Source of the DNA: JBOFWL01 sp051653605
Lineage (GTDB): Bacteria > Spirochaetota > Brevinematia > Brevinematales > Brevinemataceae
DNA: 64,000 nt
Reading direction: 5' to 3'
Assembly: GCA_051653605.1 (NCBI GenBank)
Contig: JBOFWL010000145.1
Coordinates: forward strand, 468,698 to 532,697
Numbering within the stretch: position 1 is the first letter of the stretch; every line of letters starts with the position of its first letter. A program made the translations under genes and the position numbers. Below are positions 17,715 through 26,680 of the stretch, piece by piece. The notes beneath the pieces were generated by a model. It saw only the letters and a list, made by a program, of their open reading frames with translations, searched no databases and was not told the origin of the DNA.

Positions 17715-18497
17715 TTGCGAAAAATGCGTTCGAAAGTGATTCTCGTTTCTATTTATCTTTGGGTGTCGTTTATTGTTCACGTGTATTTATTCTATTTTTT
17801 AGGACTAAATCTTAATTTTAAAGAATTTCTAGACAAGATGCGTGCTAAAAATATTCAAGATCGCTCCTATATGGTGCAGAATATTATTCTCGAAACCGCC
17901 CAAGAGCAATCTCCCCCCGAAGAAGAAACCCCTTTTATATCCGATAAAAACACTCAAAATGCTGCCCCAGTTGCGGATCGATCACTTCCTCAACAATATA
18001 ATAACCCTTCAACACTCCGCCCTAATGGAGGGCAGGTTGATAGCCCTAAACCCGAACAAAGTGAAAGCGTTAGCGGGCAAGTTCGACCTCAACAAAGTGG
18101 AGGCCAAGGAGCCCCTTTTTATTTCGACCCAGATAAAGCCCCCGTGGTGAACCTCTACACTAGTGGTAATATTAGTGTGGCAGCAGAGGCCAAAGACTAC
18201 GCTAATTATTTTTTGGAAATGCAGAAAAAAATAGGAAAATATCATAAAGAATTTTTTCCGATTTATCAATATTATCAGGGGTTACTTAAAGATGGAGTTG
18301 TTGTTGTAGATTTTTGGGTCGACCAGAAAGGTGATGTTGTATCTGCAGAAGTTGTGACTTCCTACGGCGTGAAGACGATAGACCAAGCTAGCCTAAACTC
18401 TATTATCTATGCGAAAAATTTTGGGCCCTTGCCAAAAGATCTTAGTACGAGATCACCAGTTAAAGTTCGCTTTCATTTTGTCTATTTTGGGCGTTAA
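17715..18497 (+). CDS. TonB-like C-terminal domain protein
   Basis: A 260-residue protein: basic N-terminus and one membrane segment (residues ~9-30), a Pro/Gln/Ser-rich periplasm-spanning linker (~50-135), and a C-terminal domain with VVVDFWVDQKGDVVSAEVV and VKVRFHFVYF that fits the TonB_C fold. TonB-type proteins transmit inner-membrane proton-motive energy to outer-membrane transporters; no ExbB/ExbD gene lies in the window. A GAAGG site at 17703 sits seven bases before a TTG at 17715 but 16 before the ATG at 17724, so I prefer the TTG start. The transporter partner is unknown. Confidence 0.75.
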   Translation: MRKMRSKVILVSIYLWVSFIVHVYLFYFLGLNLNFKEFLDKMRAKNIQDRSYMVQNIILETAQEQSPPEEETPFISDKNTQNAAPVADRSLPQQYNNPSTLRPNGGQVDSPKPEQSESVSGQVRPQQSGGQGAPFYFDPDKAPVVNLYTSGNISVAAEAKDYANYFLEMQKKIGKYHKEFFPIYQYYQGLLKDGVVVVDFWVDQKGDVVSAEVVTSYGVKTIDQASLNSIIYAKNFGPLPKDLSTRSPVKVRFHFVYFGR

Positions 18498-18521
18498 AAT
18501 CATGATTATTACTCATATTGA

Positions 18522-18550
18522 TTGACTTTCTCATCTATTTGTGCTATAAT
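18522..18550 (+). promoter_or_regulatory. rpmF operon promoter
   Basis: TTGACT, 17-bp spacer, TATAAT; the TSS should lie near 18557, 40 bases before rpmF. Confidence 0.85.
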
Positions 18551-18596
18551 TTTTAACATTTTCGCACCTTTCTGTTATTATTTTAGGAGTTTTACT

Positions 18597-18788
18597 ATGG
18601 GAGTCCCCTATAAAAAACGTACTGCAAAGCAGCTCCGTCAACGACGTGCCATGGCTTACTACAAAATGGATACTCCTCAAATGGCAACCTGTTCCGCTTG
18701 TGGGTCTTTTAAGATGCCTCATCGTGTTTGTATGAAATGCGGCACTTATAACGGACGTAAAGTCTTTGCTAGCGTGGAAGAAGCATAA
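18597..18788 (+). CDS. rpmF: 50S ribosomal protein L32
   Basis: A 63-residue L32 with the four-cysteine zinc ribbon Cys32, Cys35, Cys45, Cys48 (CSACG and CMKCG) and the conserved PHRVC. The ATG at 18597 is preceded by TTAGGAG. Upstream in-frame codons back to 18522 lie in the promoter and are not translated. rpmF next to plsX and fabH is a widely conserved order linking translation to phospholipid synthesis. Confidence 0.96.
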   Translation: MGVPYKKRTAKQLRQRRAMAYYKMDTPQMATCSACGSFKMPHRVCMKCGTYNGRKVFASVEEA

Positions 18789-18808
18789 AAAAACATTTGT
18801 TTTTTTTT

Positions 18809-18838
18809 AAGCACCCTTTTTGCAAGGGTGCTTTGTTT
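18809..18838 (+). terminator. Terminator or attenuator after rpmF
   Basis: Stem AAGCACCCTT / AAGGGTGCTT, loop TTTGC, tail TGTTTT. It separates rpmF from plsX, which has its own promoter just beyond. Confidence 0.8.
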
Positions 18839-18850
18839 TATATATACAAC

Positions 18851-18879
18851 TTGCAAAAAATTGTGTTTACTGCTATAAT
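18851..18879 (+). promoter_or_regulatory. plsX-fab operon promoter
   Basis: TTGCAA, 17-bp spacer, TATAAT, about 44 bases upstream of the plsX ATG. Confidence 0.8.
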
Positions 18880-18922
18880 TAGACGTTATTTAAAAACTTA
18901 TTTGTAAAATAGTGGAGTTAAT

Positions 18923-19975
18923 ATGAGAATCGGCGTAGATATTGCCAGCGGTGAACAGGATCCTTGGTATCTTGTTCGAGGATCCGTGCAGGGAGCGTTT
19001 GAACACCCCCAGGCCGAAATTGTGATGATAGGCGACCACAAATTACTCACCAAAATTCTAGACGAAGTTTCTGCGGAAACGGGGCGTCCAGATAATATTT
19101 CGATTATGCATGCAGATAATATTATCACTATGGATGATGAGCCTCTATCATCTATTCGAACCAAAACAAATTCAAGTATTGTTGTTGGGCTTACAGCTCA
19201 TAAAAATGGCGAGCTGGATGCTTTCTTTTCCCCTGGTAATACTGGGGCTATTGTTGCAGGTGCTTCTCTTATTTTACGACGTTGTGAGGGCATCAAAAAA
19301 CCAGCCTTGGCTACTTTTTTAGTTAAGGGGATTGGCTCTCACCCGCCTATGCTGATGGATGTAGGGGCTTCCTCCGAAACCAATGTGGAGGATTTAGTTA
19401 AATTTGCGCTCATGGGGCAGATTTACTATGAGTTAATGCTCGATATTCCTGCGCCTATTGTTGGGCTCCTTAATACAGGTGAAGAAGAATATAAAGGTAA
19501 TAAACTTGCTAGAGAGACATATCAAGCAATGAAAAAGGCTAATTTCCTCAATTTTAAAGGAAATATCGAAGGCAAAGAGCTTTTTAAAGGTAAGGCTCAC
19601 GTTATTGTCTGTGATGGCTTTGTTGGTAATGTCACCCTTAAAGTGGTTGAAGGAACAGCTTCTGGCTTTTCCGCGATGCTGAAGGGGGCTTTCAAAACAA
19701 GTATTATTTCTATTTTGGGAGCGATTTTAGCTAAAGGGGCTTTCCAAAAAGTAAAAGACGCCCTTGATCCCGATATGTTTGGCGGAGCCCCCTTGCTTGG
19801 AGTAAAAGGTGTGGTGCTTGTTGGACATGGAAGCTCAGGTTCTTTGGCCTTTAAAAGCGCTATTGCAGCGTGTGTTAAAACGATTGAAAACCAAGTAATA
19901 CAAGAAATTAACTTTAAGCTAGAAGAAAATCAAACGCTGCTTGAAGAAATTTCTCGCCCTAAAGAAGAAAACTAG
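18923..19975 (+). CDS. plsX: Phosphate acyltransferase PlsX
   Basis: A 350-residue PlsX, which makes acyl-phosphate from acyl-ACP for phospholipid synthesis. It has the early GEQDPWYLVRGSVQGA, the FFSPGNTGAIVAGASLILRR glycine region, MDVGASSE, and the C-terminal GGAPLLGVKGVVLVGHGSS that mark the family. Start has GTGGAG upstream. fabH starts eight bases after its stop, so plsX and fabH are cotranscribed. Confidence 0.96.
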   Translation: MRIGVDIASGEQDPWYLVRGSVQGAFEHPQAEIVMIGDHKLLTKILDEVSAETGRPDNISIMHADNIITMDDEPLSSIRTKTNSSIVVGLTAHKNGELDAFFSPGNTGAIVAGASLILRRCEGIKKPALATFLVKGIGSHPPMLMDVGASSETNVEDLVKFALMGQIYYELMLDIPAPIVGLLNTGEEEYKGNKLARETYQAMKKANFLNFKGNIEGKELFKGKAHVIVCDGFVGNVTLKVVEGTASGFSAMLKGAFKTSIISILGAILAKGAFQKVKDALDPDMFGGAPLLGVKGVVLVGHGSSGSLAFKSAIAACVKTIENQVIQEINFKLEENQTLLEEISRPKEEN

Positions 19976-19983
19976 GAGATCGT

Positions 19984-20916
19984 ATGCCTATTGGGTTTAA
20001 AGAAATTGGTATTTATACACCAGCAAATATTGTCAGTAACGATGATCTTTCTAAAACATTGGATACTAGTGATGAGTGGATTTCTTCTCGCACGGGTATT
20101 AAAACTCGTCGTATTGCATCTAGCGATGAAACTACCGCAAGTATGGCTTGGGAAGCAGTTCAAGATTTAATAAAAAAATCAGGTGATGATCTTCAAGATG
20201 TTGATTTAATCGTTTGTGCCACCGTTACCAACGAGGAGAGATTTCCCTCTGTTGCGGCGCGTGTTCAGGCTAAGCTAGGTATTCCTGATATTCCAACATT
20301 TGATAGCCCTGTCGGTTGTGGGGGATTTCTCTATGTTCTTTCCATGGCTCGAGCCTATATCAAATCTGGCTCGGCTAAAAAGGTTCTGTGCCTTGTTTCT
20401 GAAAAACTTAGCTCCATTATGGATTGGACAGATAGAAATACCTGCGTTCTTTTTGGAGATGCAGCGGCGGCTATTGTTCTTCAAGATACTCCCGATTGCC
20501 ACGAACTCCTTGAATGTTTCATTGGTGGCGATGGTGCCTACGGCGACCTGTTGCGTTGTCCCGTTGGAGGGCTTACCACGATGGATGGTGCTGGCGTTTT
20601 TAAAGTGGCAGTGCGCGTAATGGAAAGAGAGGTGCGGCGAGTGGCAGAGACTGCTGGCATCGAGCTTAGTGATATTAACTATCTTGTTCCTCATCAAGCA
20701 AATCTTCGTATTATTTCTGCTGTTGGTGATAAGTTGGGGATACCTCTCGACAAAACCGTTGTAAATCTAGATAAATATGCAAATACAAGCTGTGTTTCTA
20801 TTCCTCTAGCGATGATAGATGCTGTCGATGATGGACGGTTTAAAAAAGGAAATATTCTTTCTTTTGTTGCTATTGGCGCGGGATTTGCTTGGGGATCAGC
20901 TTTAGTTCGTTGGTAA
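19984..20916 (+). CDS. fabH: Beta-ketoacyl-ACP synthase III
   Basis: FabH starts fatty-acid chains by condensing acyl-CoA with malonyl-ACP. The catalytic Cys is residue 112, as in E. coli, but the surrounding loop is SPVGCGGFLY rather than the usual AACxGF. The His (VPHQANLRI) and Asn (YANTSC) of the triad are present. 310 residues is normal. AGGAG stands just upstream. The altered loop near the nucleophile may affect the primer it accepts, which is inference only. Confidence 0.94.
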   Translation: MPIGFKEIGIYTPANIVSNDDLSKTLDTSDEWISSRTGIKTRRIASSDETTASMAWEAVQDLIKKSGDDLQDVDLIVCATVTNEERFPSVAARVQAKLGIPDIPTFDSPVGCGGFLYVLSMARAYIKSGSAKKVLCLVSEKLSSIMDWTDRNTCVLFGDAAAAIVLQDTPDCHELLECFIGGDGAYGDLLRCPVGGLTTMDGAGVFKVAVRVMEREVRRVAETAGIELSDINYLVPHQANLRIISAVGDKLGIPLDKTVVNLDKYANTSCVSIPLAMIDAVDDGRFKKGNILSFVAIGAGFAWGSALVRW

Positions 20917-20926
20917 GGATCAATTT

Positions 20927-22102
20927 GTGAAGTCTCTATTTTGGAAAAGTTTATTCCTCTTATTGCCTGTTCTCCTTTTTAGTCAAATTCTTGAGCATCA
21001 AACTGATCTTTCAGGGCATGCGGGGCTTCAACTTGCCGAATTCGAGGCTGCGGGGAAGGGTTCTCGCCTAAATGAACTCTATTATTTCAACCCTATTCTC
21101 TTTTATCGTAGTAAGTATCTCATTAAAGATGATGAGATTTTAGGATATATCAGAGGAAGAGTCTCTAAAGAAGAACCATTATCGTCGGTTACACTTCGTC
21201 AACTCAACGAAATTCGTTCTCCAACATTACAAGTGTCGAATCTTATTCAAATTTATCCACAATATCAAGATATTGCTAATAATTATGAATTATTTCTTCG
21301 AATATTTGAAGAAAGCTTGCAAATAGCACTGGAAGAACAGCAATCAGGGCAAGGAAACGCCAATGGCTATGCCCCTGAGTATGACCCAGCCTACGATTCT
21401 GAATATGATGAAGCCTATTACCCTGCTGAAGGCGACGCCGCAGCAGGTGAGTACGTGCCTGGAACTACTCCTATCGATCCTCAACAAGATTACCAATCAG
21501 TGGATAACTTGAATAATTTAACTTTTCTAGCTCTCAATATGCGCGCTCAAGATATGATGTCTAATCTGGATATTCCCAGCTTAGAACAAGCCTTGCAAGA
21601 TACATCTAAATCTTTTGAAGAAAAAGAATTAGAATTCATTGTTAGATATGAACAGCTTAATCGAGCTTACAGTAATACTGTTGCTGAATATTATAAGGTT
21701 CTTGAAGCACGCAATCTTATTGAAAAAAGTTTTTATTTTAACCCTGCCGATGACACAGAGACATTTCGAGTCTTTCTTCATGGGCTTGATGACCCCAGTG
21801 CTTTCTGGAGCAAGTCGTTCACTTTGGATGGAAAGGCGAACTATCAAAGCTATGATGATACGGTTTGGTTTCTTGGCTATGAGGTGCCGCTCACTAAGGC
21901 GGATGTGCGGGCGTTGGTGGCAGTTGTTATGCGTAATAAAAAAGTTGGTTTAAAAGTAGCTGGTCGGGGAGGAGAGATTTCTTTTGATCTTTCCGATCGC
22001 CAATTTGGCGCCATCAAGCAACTTTTCTCCGATTTTGCTCTCGGAAAAATGGTTGTCCCCGGTGGTACAAGTGCTGTTGAATCGTCGCCTCTTCTTCAAT
22101 AA
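20927..22102 (+). CDS. Unknown exported protein A (paralogue of next gene)
   Basis: A 391-residue protein that I do not recognise. A GTG start (AAGGAT six bases upstream) gives a clean signal peptide (residues 1-~20, FLLLPVLLFSQ). Residues ~148-190 are an acidic low-complexity stretch rich in Tyr, Asp, Glu and Pro. The C-terminal ~95 residues (from FRVFLHGLDDPSAFW) align by eye with the same part of the next gene: both have LxGxD, W-x-K-x-F, D-x-K, QSYxDT, an NK pair and a late FD. The two lie between fabH and fabG, so they are expressed with fatty-acid synthesis genes and may act at the envelope. Function unknown. Confidence 0.7.
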   Translation: MKSLFWKSLFLLLPVLLFSQILEHQTDLSGHAGLQLAEFEAAGKGSRLNELYYFNPILFYRSKYLIKDDEILGYIRGRVSKEEPLSSVTLRQLNEIRSPTLQVSNLIQIYPQYQDIANNYELFLRIFEESLQIALEEQQSGQGNANGYAPEYDPAYDSEYDEAYYPAEGDAAAGEYVPGTTPIDPQQDYQSVDNLNNLTFLALNMRAQDMMSNLDIPSLEQALQDTSKSFEEKELEFIVRYEQLNRAYSNTVAEYYKVLEARNLIEKSFYFNPADDTETFRVFLHGLDDPSAFWSKSFTLDGKANYQSYDDTVWFLGYEVPLTKADVRALVAVVMRNKKVGLKVAGRGGEISFDLSDRQFGAIKQLFSDFALGKMVVPGGTSAVESSPLLQ

Positions 22103-22103
22103 C

Positions 22104-23006
22104 ATGATATATTTGGCGATATTATTTGGAATGTTGATGAGCGTAATTTATGCTCAAGCCCCAGTGGAGGAGTCGAGTTTTCCAGTATCTCCATCCATCA
22201 GATTGAAAGATTTTGATGCAATTTACGATTATTCAAGCGATTTGTTGGATAGAAGCAATCAATTGCATCTTTTCGGTGGGCAACTAGGAGAAAACGGGCT
22301 TTCTCATGGAGAAATTTCTCGTATCGAAGACGCTATTGCAGGCTCGGGGATAAATCTAGCTGATACAGATATTTCACAGGCAGGAATTTTTGGCATTATT
22401 GATGCAGAAATGCTCTATTTTAACAATCCAGATGCCCTTGCCACGAGTAACATTGCTTTTGATCCTAAAACAGTGGCGAATCCTTTCCTACAATTTTTAT
22501 ATACTAAAAATATTGCTAATGGAGAGGAATTACTATCTCATAGAACAAATGACACCACGCTTTTTAATATGAATGGTGTCTATAATTTGAGAATTGGCCT
22601 TCAGAAAGATGCAAATCCTCTACCTAAGGCGTCTTTTGCAAAACGTGGAGAGATTGAATTTCTAATTTTTTCTCAAAAAACATTTGTGCCGCTAAATTCT
22701 TATGGTCAGAAAATAACGCTTACCCTTTATGGCATTGATAATAAATTACGTTGGGTGAAAGAGTTTAAATTTGATGCTAAGCAGGCTCAACAAAGCTATT
22801 TAGATACAAAAATTAAACGACTAATCCTTCATCATCTCCTTGATAAGGATGAGTTAGATGAACTTCGCTTGCTTTTTCGGGCAAATAAGGTAATATTTGG
22901 TCGAGTAGATGGCATTTTAGATAGTTTTTTGTTCGATTTTCGCCCAAAAACTATTAATTTTTATCGTTCTTTCCTAGAATATGGGAAATCGAATCGTTAT
23001 TATTAA
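22104..23006 (+). CDS. Unknown exported protein B (paralogue of previous gene)
   Basis: A 300-residue protein with a signal peptide ending VIYAQA. The ATG at 22104, one base after the upstream stop, is preferred; earlier in-frame codons overlap the previous gene and would bury the signal. An early element RLKDFDA resembles LQLAEFEA in protein A, and the C-terminal ITLTLYGIDNKLRW to VDGILDSFLFD section aligns with protein A's C-terminal domain. No cysteine-based lipobox. It appears to be a diverged tandem duplicate. No clear ribosome site precedes it, which suggests translational coupling. Function unknown. Confidence 0.7.
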   Translation: MIYLAILFGMLMSVIYAQAPVEESSFPVSPSIRLKDFDAIYDYSSDLLDRSNQLHLFGGQLGENGLSHGEISRIEDAIAGSGINLADTDISQAGIFGIIDAEMLYFNNPDALATSNIAFDPKTVANPFLQFLYTKNIANGEELLSHRTNDTTLFNMNGVYNLRIGLQKDANPLPKASFAKRGEIEFLIFSQKTFVPLNSYGQKITLTLYGIDNKLRWVKEFKFDAKQAQQSYLDTKIKRLILHHLLDKDELDELRLLFRANKVIFGRVDGILDSFLFDFRPKTINFYRSFLEYGKSNRYY

Positions 23007-23040
23007 AAAATATATTACAATTGTATAAGGAGTTTCCTCT

Positions 23041-23781
23041 ATGACTGGAATCCGTGGGAAAAATGCTATTATTACAGGATCTGGACAGGGTATTGGACTT
23101 GCCATTGCAGAACGCCTTGCTGCAGAAGGTGCAAATATTGTCATTTCAGATTTGCGAGATGCCTCTGCCAAAGCTAATGAAATTGCTGAAAAATACAATG
23201 TTAAGTCTATGTTTGTTGCCTGTGATGTTTCCAAGTTTGAAGATGTTGAAAATCTTATTAACAAAACTAAGGAAGATTGGGGAAGCGTAGATATACTTGT
23301 TAATAATGCAGGTATTACCAGAGATAATCTCATCCTTCGTATGAGCCCGGAAGATTTTAATCTTGTAATTGATGTGCATCTGAAAGGAGTTTTCCATGGT
23401 GTGAAGGCAGTTTATCCTATTATGATGCGTCAAAAATCAGGAAAAATTATTAATATGGCCTCTATTATCGGTTTAATGGGAAATGCTGGCCAAGCCAACT
23501 ATGCAGCCGCTAAAGCTGGAATCATTGCTTTAACAAAAAGTGCAGCTAAAGAACTTGGCGGAAGAAATGTCAATGTCAACGCCATTGCACCAGGATTTAT
23601 TGACACCGCGATGACTCAAGCTCTTCCTGAAACAGAAAGAGCTAAAATGCTTTCTGTTATCCCTATGAAACGCATGGGTTCACCCGAGGATATCGCAGCA
23701 TGTACTGCGTTTCTTGCTTCTGATGATAGCACCTACATCAATGGTCAGGTAATTACCGTTGATGGTGGAATGGTAATGTAG
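23041..23781 (+). CDS. fabG: 3-oxoacyl-ACP reductase
   Basis: A 246-residue short-chain dehydrogenase. The NADPH motif TGSGQGIG is at the N-terminus, NNAGITRDNL follows, the catalytic Ser is in MASIIGLMGN, and YAAAKAG carries the Tyr-Lys pair. The phrase GITRDNLILRM and C-terminal GQVITVDGGMVM are specific to FabG. It reduces ketoacyl-ACP in chain elongation. AGGAG upstream; fabF starts nine bases after it, with no acpP between. Confidence 0.96.
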   Translation: MTGIRGKNAIITGSGQGIGLAIAERLAAEGANIVISDLRDASAKANEIAEKYNVKSMFVACDVSKFEDVENLINKTKEDWGSVDILVNNAGITRDNLILRMSPEDFNLVIDVHLKGVFHGVKAVYPIMMRQKSGKIINMASIIGLMGNAGQANYAAAKAGIIALTKSAAKELGGRNVNVNAIAPGFIDTAMTQALPETERAKMLSVIPMKRMGSPEDIAACTAFLASDDSTYINGQVITVDGGMVM

Positions 23782-23790
23782 GAGCCTTTA

Positions 23791-25032
23791 ATGAATAAGC
23801 GAATTGTTATTACAGGCATGGGGGCAATTTCGCCTCTAGGGCTTGATGTTGAAACCTTTTGGAGTGGGCTTGCCGCTGGAAAAAGTGGCATAGAACTCAT
23901 CGATCGTTTTGATGTGACCGATTATTCTTCTAAAGTTGCAGGGCTTGTGAAAGGATTTGATCCTAGTGAGAGCATGGATAAAAAATTAGCCTCTCGTATG
24001 GATCGCTATGCCCAGATGGGTTTTGTTGCTACTAAACAAGCAATAGAGCAATCAGGCTTAATGAATTATGCTGGATTAGATAAATCTCGCTGTGGGGTTA
24101 CAGTAGGTTCTGGTATCGGGGGGCTGCAAAGCCTTTCTGATAACGCATACAGCTTATTGCAAAAAGGCCACAGACGTGTGTCGCCCATGTTTATCCCAAT
24201 GAGTATTCTTGATATTCTATCTGGTTATATCGCTATAGAGTATGGATTTACAGGTGCTAACTACGCTGTCACTTCAGCCTGTGCCTCGGGGAATCACTCA
24301 ATGATCGCTGCGTATAATCATATTCGTTTAGGCGATTGTGACGTTGTCGTCGCCGGTGGAGCAGAAGCTGCAGCTACCCCTTTGGGAATGGCTGGTTTCA
24401 TGCAGGCAAGAGCCTTATCAACCTCCCACAACGACACTCCATCGAAGGCCTCTCGACCTTTTGATGTAGGTAGAGATGGTTTTGTCATTGCAGAAGGCGC
24501 TGGTATTGTTGTTTTAGAATCATACGAGCATGCAATGAAACGAAATGCTCCCATTTTTGGTGAAATGGTTGGTTATGGCGTCACTGCAGACGCTTATCAT
24601 ATCACGGCACCGCATCCTAGTGGAGAAGGCGCAGGGACGGCATTTAAAAAAGCAATGGAAATGGGAAATATCACCCCAGATATGATAGATCTTGTTAACA
24701 CACATGGGACATCAACTCCTTTAGGTGATATTGCCGAAACAAAAGCAATTAAATTTGCGATGGGTGAGGCAGCCTATAAAACCAATCTAAACTCTACAAA
24801 ATCAATGATAGGACACTCTTTAGGTGCCGCGGGCACTTTAGAGGCGATTGCAATAATGAAGATGATGGAAACAGGAATCATTCACCCTACCATTAACCTT
24901 GAAAATCCTGATCCAGAATGTGATTTAAATTATACACCAAATAAAGCTGTGCAAAAGGAGGTTCGCTATGCAATCAGTAACTCCTTTGGATTTGGCGGGC
25001 ATAATGCGTCCGTTCTTTTCAGAAAAATCTGA
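23791..25032 (+). CDS. fabF: Beta-ketoacyl-ACP synthase II
   Basis: A 413-residue elongating condensing enzyme. The catalytic Cys sits in TSACASGNHSM; the two histidines are in NTHGTSTPLGD and KSMIGHSLGAAG; the C-terminal NSFGFGGHNAS is present. It extends acyl-ACP chains. Its final 65 bases overlap the start of rnc in another frame, and the ribosome site for rnc lies inside the fabF coding sequence. acpP, often found between fabG and fabF, is not in the window. Confidence 0.96.
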   Translation: MNKRIVITGMGAISPLGLDVETFWSGLAAGKSGIELIDRFDVTDYSSKVAGLVKGFDPSESMDKKLASRMDRYAQMGFVATKQAIEQSGLMNYAGLDKSRCGVTVGSGIGGLQSLSDNAYSLLQKGHRRVSPMFIPMSILDILSGYIAIEYGFTGANYAVTSACASGNHSMIAAYNHIRLGDCDVVVAGGAEAAATPLGMAGFMQARALSTSHNDTPSKASRPFDVGRDGFVIAEGAGIVVLESYEHAMKRNAPIFGEMVGYGVTADAYHITAPHPSGEGAGTAFKKAMEMGNITPDMIDLVNTHGTSTPLGDIAETKAIKFAMGEAAYKTNLNSTKSMIGHSLGAAGTLEAIAIMKMMETGIIHPTINLENPDPECDLNYTPNKAVQKEVRYAISNSFGFGGHNASVLFRKI

Positions 25033-25774
25033 GCTTCAAAAAACTGATCTAGAGCGATACAAACAGTTAAAGAATTTTTGTCGCTTACGGAAATTGCCGA
25101 TCAAAAATATGGATCTTCTAGATATGGCACTTACGCACGTTTCTTGTGGGGCTCGCTGTTATGAAAGGCTCGAGTTTCTAGGGGATAGCGTCATGGGTCT
25201 GTGCTTGGCAAGTATGCTCTACCAGAATTACCCAGATTTGACGGAAGGTAAGATGTCCGCGCTTAAAGCAACTCTTGCAGAGGAGAAATCCTTTGCACAA
25301 GTGGCAAGAGAGCTGGATTTATTAGCTTACGTTCGTCTCGGGCGAGGAGAGCGGCTACAAGATGAACGTGCCCAAGAGAAGGTTCTTTGCGATCTTTTTG
25401 AATCGCTGATTAGCGTACTTTATCTTGATTGCGGTTTTGAAACATGCCAGAAGTTTGTTCATCCCTATTTTATTCATAAAATAGGACAAGTCAATCAGAC
25501 GGGTATTCCGGATTACAAAACGCGGCTTCAAAAAATCAGTGTGCGTACTTATCGTACATATCCTTGCTACTCAATCATGCACACGGAAGGGCCCGATCAT
25601 GGAAAAATTTTCAATATTAAATGCACTTTAGAAGATTTTGTCTCCATGGCGAAGGGGCGCTCTAAAAAAGAAGCAGAGCAGGCGTGTGCCCAGATCATTT
25701 TGGAGTCTATTCGGGTTTATTCCGAAGAACACCCCGATACCCTGCTGGCAAAAGAATATTGCAATGAAAAATAA
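24968..25774 (+). CDS. rnc: Ribonuclease III
   Basis: Double-strand RNA endonuclease. The signature ERLEFLGDSVMG gives Glu66, Glu69 and Asp73, with a further catalytic Glu in DLFESLISVLYLD; a C-terminal dsRNA-binding domain ends near KGRSKKEAEQACAQIILE. The ATG at 24968 has a strong AAGGAGG five bases upstream and lies 65 bp inside the fabF gene, giving 268 residues with an N-terminal extension of ~20 over most homologues. An in-frame ATG at 25004 lacks a ribosome site, so I keep 24968. It processes rRNA precursors and some mRNAs. Confidence 0.94.
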   Translation: MQSVTPLDLAGIMRPFFSEKSELQKTDLERYKQLKNFCRLRKLPIKNMDLLDMALTHVSCGARCYERLEFLGDSVMGLCLASMLYQNYPDLTEGKMSALKATLAEEKSFAQVARELDLLAYVRLGRGERLQDERAQEKVLCDLFESLISVLYLDCGFETCQKFVHPYFIHKIGQVNQTGIPDYKTRLQKISVRTYRTYPCYSIMHTEGPDHGKIFNIKCTLEDFVSMAKGRSKKEAEQACAQIILESIRVYSEEHPDTLLAKEYCNEK

Positions 25775-25798
25775 GATGCGATCCCTTGAGGTTTTATT

Positions 25799-26671
25799 AT
25801 GATTAGAGGAATGACAGGCCAAGCTTCTCGAAGATTTTCTACCCCTGTTTTAGATGCGGAGATGGATCTCCGTAGTGTTAACTCGCGATTTTTTGAGTTT
25901 CGCTTGAAATGCCCACCAAAGTATGCCGCTTTTGAAGGAGAGGCACGCCGGATTATTTCAAAAACTCTCGGCCGTGGAAAAATAGAACTTGGTATTCGTG
26001 CTGTTGAAAAACAAGTATCTTCGCAATCTTTGATCAATCCTGTTCTTGCCGAAGCTTACCTCAATGAGAGTCGTATTCTTGCGGAAAAGTTAAATATTCC
26101 TTTTAATATGACTATTCGTGAGATTTTATCACTCCCCCAAGTTCTTAATACAGAAAATGGGGAACTGGATGAAGAAACCATCAACCGTTTTGGAGCGGAG
26201 CTTCAATCGCTTATCGACTCTATTCTTCCTATGATGCATACTGAGGGAAAATCTACGGTTCAAGATATCGAAAAATCGCTTTCATTAATTGATGAGGCTG
26301 TTTTAATCATTAAAGATACCTATCCTATTGCCTTAGAACGCTATAAGCAGCAACTCTTAGAAAGAGTGTTAGAGGTTTCTTCCCTCAAAGCTCCAGAAGA
26401 GAGGCTTGCTGTTGAGATCGAAATTTTTGCTTCGCGTACATGTATTAATGAAGAAATAGTTCGCCTTGTAAATCACTTGAAAGTAACTAGAGAAATTCTT
26501 TCAGGTAAGAGAGATGGTGGTTCGAAAGAATTAGATTTTATTGCCCAAGAGCTTAATCGAGAAACAAATACTATTGCATCTAAGAGCTCAGATTATAAGA
26601 TTACAGAAAAAACTATCATTATTAAAAGTGAAATCGAAAAAATACGCGAGCACTATCGAAATATTGTATAG
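25799..26671 (+). CDS. yicC: YicC-family endoribonuclease
   Basis: A 290-residue protein opening MIRGMTGQASRRF and containing RSVNSRFFEFRLKCP, KTLGRGKIEL and a C-terminal GKRDGGSKELDFIAQELNRE, the conserved blocks of the YicC/YloC family, recently recognised as RNases. It sits between rnc and gmk, a conserved neighbourhood (yicC-gmk). The acidic-residue-rich C-terminal DUF1732 part is complete. Assignment to family secure; substrate in this organism unknown. Confidence 0.93.
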   Translation: MIRGMTGQASRRFSTPVLDAEMDLRSVNSRFFEFRLKCPPKYAAFEGEARRIISKTLGRGKIELGIRAVEKQVSSQSLINPVLAEAYLNESRILAEKLNIPFNMTIREILSLPQVLNTENGELDEETINRFGAELQSLIDSILPMMHTEGKSTVQDIEKSLSLIDEAVLIIKDTYPIALERYKQQLLERVLEVSSLKAPEERLAVEIEIFASRTCINEEIVRLVNHLKVTREILSGKRDGGSKELDFIAQELNRETNTIASKSSDYKITEKTIIIKSEIEKIREHYRNIV

Positions 26672-26680
26672 GCGAGAAAG

